Shown piece by piece: positions 1-8,128 of a stretch of DNA of 64,000 nt. Below the pieces are notes generated by a model. The model made no database searches and was not told where the DNA came from. It worked only from the letters and a program-made list of their open reading frames with translations. Numbering within the stretch: position 1 is the stretch's first letter; each line of letters opens with the position of its first letter. The stretch is from Paraburkholderia adhaesiva (lineage in GTDB: Bacteria > Pseudomonadota > Gammaproteobacteria > Burkholderiales > Burkholderiaceae), in NCBI RefSeq assembly GCF_021390575.1, contig NZ_JAJEJQ010000001.1:2456501-2520500 (forward strand), written 5' to 3'. Position numbers and translations under genes: made by a program.

Positions 1-721
1 AGCGGCGACCGACGTCCACGTGCGTGGCCAGTTCGCCCGACGCGCTGCCGGCCACGGTGAGCTGCGTGAGCGGCTTGTCGTCAGCGACTTTCGTCTGCAC
101 GTTGATGCTGCCGCCCACCCCCGATCCGCCCGGCGACGCGCCATTCACGAATGCGTTGGCGCCTTTGAAAATATCGACGCGCTCGATCGCGCCGGTGTCG
201 ACCATCTGGCGCGGCGTGAGGCCGTACATGCCGTTGAGCGCCACGTCGTCCGCGTAAATCTGGAAACCCCTAATTATGTAGGTTTCCGAAAAATTTCCGT
301 AGCCGAGTGCCGTGCGTACCGCCGGATCATTGGCGACGACGTCGGCAAGCGTGCGGGCCTGCTGGTCCTCGATCAGCTTCGACGTGTAGCTAGTCACAGA
401 GAACGGCACGTCGATCAGCTTCTGCTGGCCGAGCACGCCGATCTGCGCACCGCTCGCGACCTGTCCGCCGGGGTAAGCGGCGGACAGGTCGCCCGGCAGC
501 GCGGCGGCGGTTGCCTGCACGCTCACGGTCGGCAACACGTTCGACGCCGGTGCCGAAGTCGGCGTGCTCGCTGCATCGGCTGCGTGCGCCTGCGACGAAA
601 AGCCGGCAGAACAGACAGAGAAGCAGACGGCGATGGCGGGGAAAAGCTGGCGTACAGCGGCGGCGGCGGGCGCAAGGCGAAGCGTGTGTACAGACGACTG
701 TGTCGTTCCCGTTCGTTTCAT
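1..721 (-). CDS. TonB-dependent siderophore receptor, N-terminal part (runs off the window)
   Basis: Outer-membrane receptor for a ferric siderophore, powered by TonB-ExbB-ExbD. The first 240 residues are visible. They begin MKRTGTT, followed by a long cleavable signal peptide ending near SSQAHA, a short linker, and the plug domain. The plug carries typical motifs such as DVPFSVTSYTSKLIEDQ, YIIRGF and VDIFKGANAFVNG, with a GGSINVQTK segment near the break. The beta-barrel lies outside the window. The gene is the last of a minus-strand iron group after the PepSY and DUF3325 genes. A Fur-box-like palindrome at 795-815 sits just upstream of its ATG, so iron repression from its own promoter is likely. 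The ligand cannot be inferred. The family call is secure and the siderophore class is inferred from the plug. Confidence 0.92.
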   Translation of the reverse strand, partial: MKRTGTTQSSVHTLRLAPAAAAVRQLFPAIAVCFSVCSAGFSSQAHAADAASTPTSAPASNVLPTVSVQATAAALPGDLSAAYPGGQVASGAQIGVLGQQKLIDVPFSVTSYTSKLIEDQQARTLADVVANDPAVRTALGYGNFSETYIIRGFQIYADDVALNGMYGLTPRQMVDTGAIERVDIFKGANAFVNGASPGGSGVGGSINVQTKVADDKPLTQLTVAGSASGELATHVDVGRR

Positions 722-794
722 GGTCGTAATCGTTGGCTTTGTGATGGATCGGGTCGATGGGGTTAGCATCGAAGGCCGCCATCGTATATCTAAA

Positions 795-815
795 TGCGAA
801 CGATTACCATTTGCA
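795..815. promoter_or_regulatory. Fur-box-like operator upstream of the TonB-dependent receptor
   Basis: The 21-base imperfect palindrome TGCGAACGATTACCATTTGCA resembles the GATAATGATAATCATTATC-type Fur site as seen in high-GC beta-proteobacteria (GCAAATG..ATC..TTGC). It lies 74-94 bases before the receptor ATG at 721, in the gap after the DUF3325 gene. Its position in front of an iron receptor is the main support. Confidence 0.7.
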
Positions 816-874
816 TTGGTAAAAAACCTGACGGTTGGTAAGGGAATGGCGCGCGAAATAGAGTGCCCGGCCAA

Positions 875-1156
875 TCAGCGGGCGTCGGACCACCGCCCCC
901 ACGCGATGAGTGCGCCGTACACGGTCCCGGCCGCAACGCTGGTGCTGCCGCTGAACGCTACGAGGCCCAGCGCCCAACCCTGACCGGCGACAACGAGCAC
1001 GAGCGCGATCCCCAGCGAGCACCAGCCCGCGCCACGCAGGCAACGCGAGTGCACAACCGGAAGCGCCCGTCCAAGGAGCGCTTCCTGGTGACGTGCCATC
1101 GCCATTGCAAGACACGCGAACGCGCCGACGCACAGGAGCAGCGCGAGCAGCCGCAT
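875..1156 (-). CDS. DUF3325 family small membrane protein
   Basis: A 93-residue, very hydrophobic protein beginning MRLLALLLCVGAFACLAMAM, with about three membrane segments and a C-terminal GRWSDAR. DUF3325 proteins are recurrent companions of PepSY iron-reductase-like proteins and siderophore receptors, and their exact role is not established. Its ATG overlaps the TGA of the PepSY gene by one base, so the two are translationally coupled. The start was chosen from this overlap and from where hydrophobicity begins. The receptor gene follows 153 bases downstream. The family call rests on context and sequence style rather than a database match. Confidence 0.75.
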   Translation of the reverse strand: MRLLALLLCVGAFACLAMAMARHQEALLGRALPVVHSRCLRGAGWCSLGIALVLVVAGQGWALGLVAFSGSTSVAAGTVYGALIAWGRWSDAR

Positions 1157-2958
1157 CACGTGCTCTCCTCGTGCAGTGGGGTCACGGCGCGGCGCTTGAG
1201 GGGTGACTGCACGCGCGAGCGGTGTCGCGACGTGCGCACGGCGAGCGCACCGTGAAGCGCTGCCAGCGCCCATATCGTCAGATCGAAGCCCGCGTAGACC
1301 CAATCGCCGTCGGCCACGCTCCGCCAGAACGGGCGCTGGGTCGTCAGCGCATTGAGCACCGGCAACAGCGCGAGCAAGGCGCACGCGAACCACAGCAATT
1401 CGATCCAAGCGCGCCGGGCGGGACGGGCTAACGCGTAAAGCAGCGTGGCGGCCCAGATCGCGAAAAACGCATCGACTTCGACGCCCGCGCGACCGGCCAG
1501 CGACGTCGGCAACAGCCGGTTGCTCCACAGGAAGCCCGCGATCGCAATCGACAATCCCGCGATGCTCGCGATGTTCAGACGCTCGACCAACCGGAAACCG
1601 AAGTCGGGCCGCTCGGGATCGGGCAGCTTCTGGCGGCGTTTCACGGTCCACATCACGAGTCCAGTGCCGACCATCGCCGTGCCAGCGAGGCTCACGAGGA
1701 AATACAGCCAGCGCAGCGGCGGATCGCCAAAGCGTCCCATGTGCAGCGCGTACAGTACGCCGCGCGTTTCCGCTGCCCCGCCGACGCGGTCCTGCACGTC
1801 GAGCAGCGTGCCGTTTGCGCCGTCGAACAGCAGGTATTGCGGACTTGTCGATACACGCGCGGCCGTGCCTCGCGTGACCACCACGCGTGCGTTTGCGTCG
1901 CCGGGGTTCGTCACCAGCACGCTCGCGACACCATTGCGGCCCCAGCGGGCCTCCCCTGCCCGCACCATCGCGTTGACGGGCGCGAGCGCGGCCTTCACGC
2001 CCGAACGCGCGACGGGCTCGATGAATGTGCTCAACTGCATGTCCAACGCATGCTTCTGGGACGGTGTCCTCAGCGCGAGCTGCACGCCCCAGGGCATGTA
2101 CATCGTCATCAACATGACGAGCCCCGTGTACGTGATCATCAGGTAGAACGGCAGGCCGAACACCGATAGTGCGTTATGCGCATCGAGCCACGCACGCTGG
2201 CCCTTGCCCCAGCGAAACGTAAAGAAGTCCACGAAAATCTTTTTGTGCGTGATGACGCCGCTGATAATCGCGATCAGCATGAACATCGCGCACAGGCCCG
2301 CGAGCCAGCGGCCCCACACGACCGGTAGAAAGTAGAACTGATAGTGGAAGCGATAGAAGAAATCGCCGCCGAGTGTGTCGCGTGTCGCGAGTATCATGCC
2401 GGTCGCCGGATCGAACGTCGCGCTCTGGAAGGCCTGCTGACCTGGCTGCGGGTGCGGGTGCGGCGCGAGCCATAACGCACTGACGACGTTGCTGCGTGCC
2501 GTCGGCAGTTGGATGAACCACTGCGAACTATCCGGCGCGACGGTGCCGAGCGTCGCGCTCACGCGCGCGGCCGCGGTCGCCGCATCGGGAGACTCATGGT
2601 GAAACGCGAGTTCCGGGCGCATCCATTGCGAAATCTCGTCCCTGAAATAGCTGACTGTGCCGGTCAGGAACATCGCGTAAAGCAGCCAGCCGGCAAGCAG
2701 GCCCGTCCACGTATGCAGGCCGGACATGCTTTGCCGCACGCTGCGTCCACGACGCGCAAGAAAGACGCCAATTACCGTACATGCGTACACGATGAAACTC
2801 GCGAGCATGCCAGTGATCGCCGCTTGCGTCGTGCCGATCGGGAGCGCGAGCGCCACGACACTCGCAAGCGCGCCAAGCGCATAACCACCGAAGACGGCGC
2901 CGATGATGCGCGCCGTCATGGGGCCTGCCCGGCGCACGCGATCGAACAGCGCGCTCAT
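1156..2958 (-). CDS. PepSY-associated TM protein (ferrisiderophore reductase-like) with an N-terminal DUF3649-like segment
   Basis: A 600-residue inner-membrane protein. From about residue 72 it shows the PepSY_TM layout: LHTWTGLLAGWLLYAMFLTG, a periplasmic PepSY region after SYFRDEISQWMRPEL, a helix around WGRWLAGLCAMFMLIAIISG, then HKKIF..FFTFRWGKGQRAWLDAHN, and several C-terminal helices. Members of this family act in siderophore iron reduction or uptake. Residues about 13-70 (RIIGAVFGGYALGALASVVA...) look like the DUF3649 protein that is normally a separate gene in such operons, so this appears to be a fusion. The gene is coupled to DUF3325 by a one-base overlap. The Fur-like site at 3119-3131 lies between it and tonB and could serve both directions. 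Confidence 0.88.
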   Translation of the reverse strand: MSALFDRVRRAGPMTARIIGAVFGGYALGALASVVALALPIGTTQAAITGMLASFIVYACTVIGVFLARRGRSVRQSMSGLHTWTGLLAGWLLYAMFLTGTVSYFRDEISQWMRPELAFHHESPDAATAAARVSATLGTVAPDSSQWFIQLPTARSNVVSALWLAPHPHPQPGQQAFQSATFDPATGMILATRDTLGGDFFYRFHYQFYFLPVVWGRWLAGLCAMFMLIAIISGVITHKKIFVDFFTFRWGKGQRAWLDAHNALSVFGLPFYLMITYTGLVMLMTMYMPWGVQLALRTPSQKHALDMQLSTFIEPVARSGVKAALAPVNAMVRAGEARWGRNGVASVLVTNPGDANARVVVTRGTAARVSTSPQYLLFDGANGTLLDVQDRVGGAAETRGVLYALHMGRFGDPPLRWLYFLVSLAGTAMVGTGLVMWTVKRRQKLPDPERPDFGFRLVERLNIASIAGLSIAIAGFLWSNRLLPTSLAGRAGVEVDAFFAIWAATLLYALARPARRAWIELLWFACALLALLPVLNALTTQRPFWRSVADGDWVYAGFDLTIWALAALHGALAVRTSRHRSRVQSPLKRRAVTPLHEEST

Positions 2959-3118
2959 GCCGACCTGGCCGTGGCGTCGGCAGTAAAGCGCATCGATGGC
3001 AAGCGTGCCGTCCAGTCCGGTTGCATCCGTTCCCCTGCAAGGTAGTAATCAAGGCGGCTCGTGCGCGAGTTGTGCCCGGCCCCAAAGCCCAGGAGCGGAA
3101 TCTTACCGTAATGCGATT

Positions 3119-3131
3119 GCGAATGATTCGC
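3119..3131. promoter_or_regulatory. Fur-box-like core between the PepSY gene and tonB
   Basis: GCGAATGATTCGC is a perfect palindrome around a central base, set in the broader context TGCGATTGCGAATGATTCGC that resembles a Fur site. It lies in the divergent region, 161 bases from the PepSY start and 95 from tonB, and directly abuts the spacer of the tonB promoter (-10 at 3138-3143). Binding would therefore block that promoter. Confidence 0.7.
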
Positions 3132-3137
3132 GTTTCG

Positions 3138-3143
3138 TATAAT
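3138..3143 (+). promoter_or_regulatory. -10 element of the tonB-exbB-exbD promoter
   Basis: A consensus TATAAT sits seven bases after the Fur-like palindrome. The -35 region (around 3115-3122, ATTGCGA) is weak and overlaps the Fur site, which fits iron-repressed transcription. The leader to the tonB ATG would be about 75 bases. Confidence 0.6.
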
Positions 3144-3225
3144 ATTTTTCGGCCGGCAATCAGCCGGAATAAGCCGGACGGTGCGCATGCCCGCGTAGAC
3201 GACGTTCGAAACCCCTGCTTCATCC

Positions 3226-3945
3226 ATGGAATTGAGTACACAGCCCATGCTTTTTGCTGCCGGAGCGGATCGCCGCGTCGCCACAGCAATCGCTCTCGTC
3301 GTTGCACTGCATGCCACGTTGATCGCAATCGTGCTGACACGACGCGACGCCTCCACATCGGTCGCGCTGGGATCGCACGCGATCACCGCCGAACTGCTTC
3401 AGCCCGATCCGGTTGCGGTTGCAGCCGCAGCCAGTTTGCCCCCGACTCCGCCAAAACCGGTCCAACGCGTCGCTCACGCAAAACCGGCAGTGCAGCCAAC
3501 GGTGCGCCCCGTGCCGCTGCCCGTTGCGCAAGCGCCGTCGGAGCACCAGAACGAGACGGCCGCACAGGCATTGCCGACACCGTCCGCCGCCGCGCCTTCA
3601 GCGCCTGAGGCGTCGCCGCCTGCCGCCGCACCCGCGCAGGGCAAGCCGACGATGGAATTGAGCGCACCGAAAAACGTGTCGCACCTCGACTGCCGGATCG
3701 CCCAGCCGGATTACCCGATGCTCTCGAAGCGGCGTGGCGAAACCGGCACCGCGTCCGTAAGTTTCGTGGTCGGCCTGAGCGGGCAGATCGAAGACATCCG
3801 GCTCCAGAAGAGCAGCGGTTACAGCCGTCTCGACGACGCCGCACTCGCAGCGATGCGCGACAGTTCGTGCAAGCCGTATAAGGAAAACGGCGAGCCCGTG
3901 CGTGCCGCCTACACTCAACCTTTCGACTTCAGTCTGCATAACTAA
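3226..3945 (+). CDS. tonB: Energy transducer TonB
   Basis: A 239-residue TonB protein that couples the proton-motive force, harvested by ExbB-ExbD, to outer-membrane receptors. One N-terminal membrane helix is visible at about residues 17-37 (VATAIALVVALHATLIAIVL). A proline/alanine-rich periplasmic spacer at about 65-145 contains PPTPPKPVQRVAHAKP. The C-terminal TonB domain at about 150-239 has CRIAQPDYPMLSKRRGETG, then VGLSGQIEDIRLQKSSGYSR and LDDAALAAM. It is followed by exbB (47 bases) and exbD (15 bases), a normal tonB operon. The promoter overlaps a Fur-like site. No strong ribosome-binding site precedes the chosen ATG, and M8 is an alternative start. Confidence 0.95.
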   Translation: MELSTQPMLFAAGADRRVATAIALVVALHATLIAIVLTRRDASTSVALGSHAITAELLQPDPVAVAAAASLPPTPPKPVQRVAHAKPAVQPTVRPVPLPVAQAPSEHQNETAAQALPTPSAAAPSAPEASPPAAAPAQGKPTMELSAPKNVSHLDCRIAQPDYPMLSKRRGETGTASVSFVVGLSGQIEDIRLQKSSGYSRLDDAALAAMRDSSCKPYKENGEPVRAAYTQPFDFSLHN

Positions 3946-3992
3946 GGATGAGTGAAGCCGTGAATATCATGAATTGAAAAGAGGAAAAAACA

Positions 3993-4712
3993 ATGCAGAA
4001 CTACGGTATCGCCCACGTCTGGGAGCAAGGCGAATTCGTGACACGCGGTATCGCGCTCACGCTCCTGATCATGTCGGTGCTGTCCTGGTGCGTGATCGTC
4101 GCGAAGGGCTGGAATGTCGTGCGCCTGAAGCGACTGACGAAGCACGCCGAAGAGAGGTTCTGGCATTCGGACAATTTCGCCGAAGGCGTGCAGAAGCTTG
4201 GCCACGCAAACCGGGAAGACAATCCGTTCCTCGCGCTCGCGCTATCGGGTCAGGAGGCCGCCGAGCATCATCACCAGACGCAGCCCCATCTGCACGACCG
4301 GATGGACGTGTCGGACTGGCTAACGCGCTGCCTGAAGGACACGATGGACGACGCGGTCGCGAAGATGCAAGGCGGTCTCGCGGTGCTCGCGTCGATCGGC
4401 AGCACGGCGCCGTTCGTCGGTTTGTTCGGCACCGTGTGGGGTATCTATCACGCGCTGATGACGATTGGCGCAACCGGTCAGACGTCGATCGACGCGGTCG
4501 CGGGTCCGGTCGGCGAGGCACTGATCATGACCGCGTTCGGCCTGTTCGTCGCGATCCCCGCAGTGCTCGGCTATAACGCGCTCACTCGCGCAAACAAGGC
4601 CATTGTCACGAAGCTGAACCGCTTCGCGCATGGCCTGCACGGCTACTTCGTGACCGGCGCGCGACTGTCGTCGCCGATGGGCAACCTGCGGGTCGCCGCG
4701 CACCGCCAATAA
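3993..4712 (+). CDS. exbB: Biopolymer transport protein ExbB (MotA/TolQ/ExbB family)
   Basis: A 239-residue inner-membrane proton-channel subunit that energises TonB. It starts MQNYGIAHVWEQGEFVTRGI. The first helix is at about residues 15-37 (GIALTLLIMSVLSWCVIVAKG), followed by a cytoplasmic loop. Two more helices carry the family signature GSTAPFVGLFGTVWGIYHAL and GEALIMTAFGLFVAIPAVLG. Length and motif order match ExbB rather than TolQ, and the gene lies between tonB and exbD. A good ribosome-binding site, AGAGGA, precedes the ATG by seven bases. Confidence 0.95.
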   Translation: MQNYGIAHVWEQGEFVTRGIALTLLIMSVLSWCVIVAKGWNVVRLKRLTKHAEERFWHSDNFAEGVQKLGHANREDNPFLALALSGQEAAEHHHQTQPHLHDRMDVSDWLTRCLKDTMDDAVAKMQGGLAVLASIGSTAPFVGLFGTVWGIYHALMTIGATGQTSIDAVAGPVGEALIMTAFGLFVAIPAVLGYNALTRANKAIVTKLNRFAHGLHGYFVTGARLSSPMGNLRVAAHRQ

Positions 4713-4727
4713 CGACGGAGGTTTTCA

Positions 4728-5147
4728 ATGGCGATGAATGCCTTTTCCAGCGACGAGGACGATGGCGTGATGAATGAGATCAACATGACGCCGCTCGTCG
4801 ACGTCATGCTCGTTCTTCTCATTGTGTTCATGGTGACGATCCCGGTGATTCGCCACGCGGTGAAGATCGACCTGCCGCACGCGAGCAGCCAGAAAGAGGA
4901 CGCGAAACCGGCGCAGGTCAACGTGTCGATCCAGCAAGACGGCTCCGTGCTGTGGAACGGTGAACCGGTTGACGACAACGCGCTGCACCTGAAGATCGCA
5001 GCGGCTGCGCAGGCGTCGCCGCAACCGGAGATACATCTGAATGCGGACCGGCGAGTCGCGTACGAACACGTCGCGCAGTTGATGTCGGCCGCACAGCGTG
5101 GCGGTCTCTCGAAGATCGGATTCGTCACAGATCCAGCGCAGCGCTAA
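4728..5147 (+). CDS. exbD: Biopolymer transport protein ExbD
   Basis: A 139-residue protein with one N-terminal membrane helix (about 20-42) bearing the family motif NEINMTPLVDVMLVLLIVFM. The proton-carrying aspartate is in PLVDV. The periplasmic domain follows and ends VTDPAQR. It completes the tonB-exbB-exbD operon, starting 15 bases after exbB with a ribosome-binding site (GGAGG) before the ATG. No clear intrinsic terminator follows. Confidence 0.95.
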   Translation: MAMNAFSSDEDDGVMNEINMTPLVDVMLVLLIVFMVTIPVIRHAVKIDLPHASSQKEDAKPAQVNVSIQQDGSVLWNGEPVDDNALHLKIAAAAQASPQPEIHLNADRRVAYEHVAQLMSAAQRGGLSKIGFVTDPAQR

Positions 5148-5358
5148 CGTGGTCGCGTCTTGAGTGCGGGCCCGAATTAGTGCCTGCTGGATGTGGAGAT
5201 TTGCGGCCTGGTTGAGTTGCCAGTGACCCGCTCCCCGCGTCCATCACAAACCGTATCCTCCAACGCTCGCCGGCGAAAAGCGGCATGCATCCAATGGGGG
5301 AAAACCTGCGAGGATCAAGACAGAGCCTGCGCACCACAGTGGGGGAGCCTGCAACTCC

Positions 5359-5646
5359 CTAGCGCGCCTTCCCCGCGGTAACGGAATTTATCGATTCCTG
5401 GGAAGCGGAAATCAGGTGAGCGGACGGCGACACCATTTCGCCAAGCCGCTGCGCATCCTCCAGTCGGCGCTCGGCTGAATGTGCACGCATGATCGACTCC
5501 CAGGCAAAGTAGGTGCCGACGGCATAGTCCCGGCAGCTTCTGCGCTCCAGTTCAGAGGACGCAACATGAGCCTTTTGGAGTTGCAGTTTAATCTCGGCCT
5601 CGACTGCGGCAGTCAGTTCCGTATAACTCCAACTTTGAGCGTCCAT
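5359..5646 (-). CDS. Small hypothetical protein
   Basis: A 95-residue soluble protein, beginning MDAQSWSYTELTAAVEAEIK and ending SVTAGKAR. I do not recognise the family. The N-terminal 60 residues are rich in Glu, Lys, Ala and Gln and probably helical. No signal peptide or membrane segment is visible. The start was chosen because a strong ribosome-binding site (AGGAGG, five bases upstream) precedes this ATG, whereas the reading frame itself continues open upstream. It stands alone between exbD and the autotransporter remnant. Confidence 0.6.
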   Translation of the reverse strand: MDAQSWSYTELTAAVEAEIKLQLQKAHVASSELERRSCRDYAVGTYFAWESIMRAHSAERRLEDAQRLGEMVSPSAHLISASQESINSVTAGKAR

Positions 5647-5900
5647 GTCGACCTCCTCCTGCAGCAGCCTGGTGGTGTGCGTCGTCAGAAACGACATCGA
5701 TGCGAAGCGCCGCCGCTTCGCGTCCCAAAACGCCTGACTTAATTTGTAGGTCAAAAACGGCGAAACTGCCAGCCGCCGGGCAGAAACGGCACATCGGCGA
5801 CGCATTCGCAGCGTGGCAGTTTGCCTTTACGCCGCTTCGATCGAACGCCCCGAACTTCCTGCAGCCCCTGAACGGTGGCGGCAGTGCTGTCATTTGACGC

Positions 5901-6071
5901 GTGCCGTTTGAACTCGGCAGAAACGGTTCATCAGTTGAGGCTGGCGCCGACGTAACCACCCGGTTCAACAATCGTCTTTCGATCTACGGCGATGCGCTCT
6001 ATCAGCGCCGCGTCGTGTCGTACGAATTGAACGGCTGGTTTATCAATGCCGGTTCCCGCTACTCGTTCTGA
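5901..6071 (+). pseudogene. Remnant of an autotransporter C-terminal beta-barrel
   Basis: This 57-codon stretch reads VPFELGRNGSSVEAGADVTT, then NNRLSIYGDALYQRR, and ends INAGSRYSF before a TGA. That is the pattern of the last strands of an autotransporter or other outer-membrane beta-barrel: alternating aromatic and polar residues, a Y-G-D-x-x-Y strand, NAG-x-R, and a terminal phenylalanine. An in-frame stop lies at 5895-5897 immediately upstream, and no start, passenger or signal sequence is present, so only the 3' end of a former gene survives. The assignment is by pattern and not by database comparison. Confidence 0.6.
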
Positions 6072-6180
6072 GCAGTCGAATAGTGCGGACGTCGTTGGCA
6101 TGGCGGCAATACGTATGCCGATCTGATCGGGCCCGGCACGGCTCCCTCTTTAGGGATTGGCGTGGCTCGCGCGCGGCCAG

Positions 6181-6191
6181 CCCCCCCCCCC
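6181..6191. repeat. Homopolymeric tract of 11 C
   Basis: A run of eleven C lies 79 bases upstream of the DedA-family start codon and outside the coding part chosen here. Long mononucleotide tracts are rare in genomes of this kind. It may be slippage-prone or a sequencing uncertainty. Confidence 0.95.
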
Positions 6192-6269
6192 GCCTGCCGC
6201 TCGGAGCGAAACCGCCTCGCGCTTGCCGCTATACTGACCGCTCGACCAACGCACACGTCCCCGGCGAGC

Positions 6270-6941
6270 ATGGCTACGTTCATGCAATTCGTCCTGCAAC
6301 TCGACCAGGACCTCGAAGCGCTGCTGGTCCAGCATGGAACGCTGGCCTACGCGATCCTCGGGGCGTTCATCTTCTGCAGTGTCGGTGTACTGCCGCTCGT
6401 CTTTCTGCCTGCGGACATGCTGCTGTTCCTCTCAGGCGCACTCGCCGCCGTCGGCGTGCTGCAGCCCGTGTGGCTTGCGCCGGTGCTGGTCGCGTCCGCG
6501 GTCGCTGGAAAAGTGTTCAACTATTGGCTCGCACGTGCCGTCGCGTCGGTATGGCAGCCGAAGAGCAGCGGCTGGATCGACAAGCTAACTGCACGAACGC
6601 GCGCGCTCTACGCGCGTCACGGCGCTGCGCTGCTGCTGTACTCGCCCTTCATCGCAATCGTCCGGGCGGTCGCGCCCGCCCTCGCCGGCGCAACGAAAAT
6701 GCCGTTTCGCCGCTTCGTGCGCTTCGCGACCGGGGGCGCGGTGATCTGGGTATGCACGCTCGCGGGGCCCGGGTATTTCTTCGGCAACGTGCCGTGGGTC
6801 CGTGCGCACCTGCCGGCGGCGATGGCGATCGTGATAGCCGCGGGCGTTATCGCGCTGGTCGTCGGCGTACTGTGGCGAGGACGACGCAAGCGCCATGCCG
6901 CCGACGAGTCGTTATCCGGTGAAGAGTCCCGCTGCGACTGA
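6270..6941 (+). CDS. DedA/VTT family inner-membrane protein
   Basis: A 223-residue polytopic protein of the DedA (SNARE-associated, VTT) superfamily. These are proton-dependent undecaprenyl-phosphate or lipid flippases that support envelope homeostasis. Visible features are an N-terminal helix with YAILGAFIFCSVGVLPLVFLP, ADMLLFLSGALAAVGVLQP, then the re-entrant second repeat with LLLYSPFIAIVRAVAPALAG and MPFRRFVRFATGGAVIWV, and a C-terminal helix with a basic tail. The start MATFMQFVL was preferred over an upstream in-frame ATG because the preceding residues are low-complexity and span the C-tract. The AI-2E-family gene starts 47 bases downstream, so the two may be co-transcribed. Confidence 0.82.
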   Translation: MATFMQFVLQLDQDLEALLVQHGTLAYAILGAFIFCSVGVLPLVFLPADMLLFLSGALAAVGVLQPVWLAPVLVASAVAGKVFNYWLARAVASVWQPKSSGWIDKLTARTRALYARHGAALLLYSPFIAIVRAVAPALAGATKMPFRRFVRFATGGAVIWVCTLAGPGYFFGNVPWVRAHLPAAMAIVIAAGVIALVVGVLWRGRRKRHAADESLSGEESRCD

Positions 6942-6988
6942 CGCAGCGGTCCGCAACCCGGCAGGCAACGCTGCTCGCAGGGGAACGC

Positions 6989-8020
6989 ATGAACCAGGCT
7001 CTGCTGAAATGCACATGTGCTGCCGTGCTCGCCACGCTGCTCGGGTGGGGACTGTACGTCGGCCGCTCCGTACTGGTGCCGATCGCGTTCGGCATCATCG
7101 CGACTTATGTGGTCTTCGGTCTCGCCAACCTGCTGTGCCGCATTCCGTACCTCGGCAAACGTCTGCGAGCCGGTCCGCGCTACGCGATCGCGGCAACGCT
7201 GATGCTCTTCACCGTCTACCTGTCGGTCGACCTGCTGCTTTCCGACAAGGACCGGCTGATGGCGGTTGCGCCGAAGTACGAGGCGACGCTGCTCGTGCTG
7301 CTCACGAAATTCGCCGCGCTGCTGCACATCGAAACCGAAGCGAGCTGGACTGCGATCCGCCGCGATCTGCTGGGGAGTGTCGACGTGCAGGCGATTCTTA
7401 CCACGATGCTGTCGTCGGTATCGTCACTGCTCGCGGCGATCATCGTCGTGCTGCTTTACACGACGTTCTTTCTCATCGAGCACGCGAAATACCGCCGCAA
7501 GCTCGTGAACTTCGCGGGAGGCTCGACGCGCATCGTCTCCGTCATCGACGAGATCAACTCGAAGATCGGCGTCTATCTCGCGATGAAGGCTCTGCTCGGC
7601 GCGATCCTCGGCATCGTGAGCTGGATCTGCATGCGCTTCATCGGACTTGAATTTGCGGAGCTGTGGGCCGTGCTGATCGGCCTGCTGAACTTCATCCCGT
7701 ATGCGGGCTCGTGGATCTCGGTCGCCGTGCCGACGCTGCTCGCCGCGCTGCAGTTCGGCCAGTGGAGCGAGGCAATCGTACTGTTCATGTTGCTCACGAT
7801 CGCGAATTTTGTGGTCGGCCACCTCCTCGACCCGTGGCTGATGGGCGGCTCACTGAACCTGAGCCCCGCGGTGATCCTGATCAGTCTGGCGGTGTGGTCG
7901 TCGATCTGGGGCATCGCGGGCGCCTTCCTCGCCGTGCCGATCACCGTCGGTCTGATCATTGCGTTTTCTGCGTTTGAATCCACGCGACGTTTTGCTGTGC
8001 TCCTTACCAATGACGGATGA
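6989..8020 (+). CDS. AI-2E family transporter (PerM-like)
   Basis: A 343-residue inner-membrane protein with about eight helices. An N-terminal pair surrounds VLVPIAFGIIATYVVFGLAN. A mid-region (about 85-160) is amphipathic, and the conserved C-terminal block contains LWAVLIGLLNFIPYAGSWIS, VVGHLLDPWLMGGSLNLSP and IWGIAGAFLAVPIT. The N-P-P/D-P motifs of this block define the family, whose members export small molecules or exchange ions. The substrate cannot be read from sequence. A GGGGA ribosome-binding site is visible just upstream of the start. Confidence 0.88.
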   Translation: MNQALLKCTCAAVLATLLGWGLYVGRSVLVPIAFGIIATYVVFGLANLLCRIPYLGKRLRAGPRYAIAATLMLFTVYLSVDLLLSDKDRLMAVAPKYEATLLVLLTKFAALLHIETEASWTAIRRDLLGSVDVQAILTTMLSSVSSLLAAIIVVLLYTTFFLIEHAKYRRKLVNFAGGSTRIVSVIDEINSKIGVYLAMKALLGAILGIVSWICMRFIGLEFAELWAVLIGLLNFIPYAGSWISVAVPTLLAALQFGQWSEAIVLFMLLTIANFVVGHLLDPWLMGGSLNLSPAVILISLAVWSSIWGIAGAFLAVPITVGLIIAFSAFESTRRFAVLLTNDG

Positions 8021-8128
8021 CGTCGTTCGCCCGGCTGCGGCGAGCGTCGGCTTTGGCGATACGTCACGCGCACGGCCTGCGCATCACCGTTCGTACACGA
8101 GGATGCAGCACCAGCAAAGCAGCGTGAC

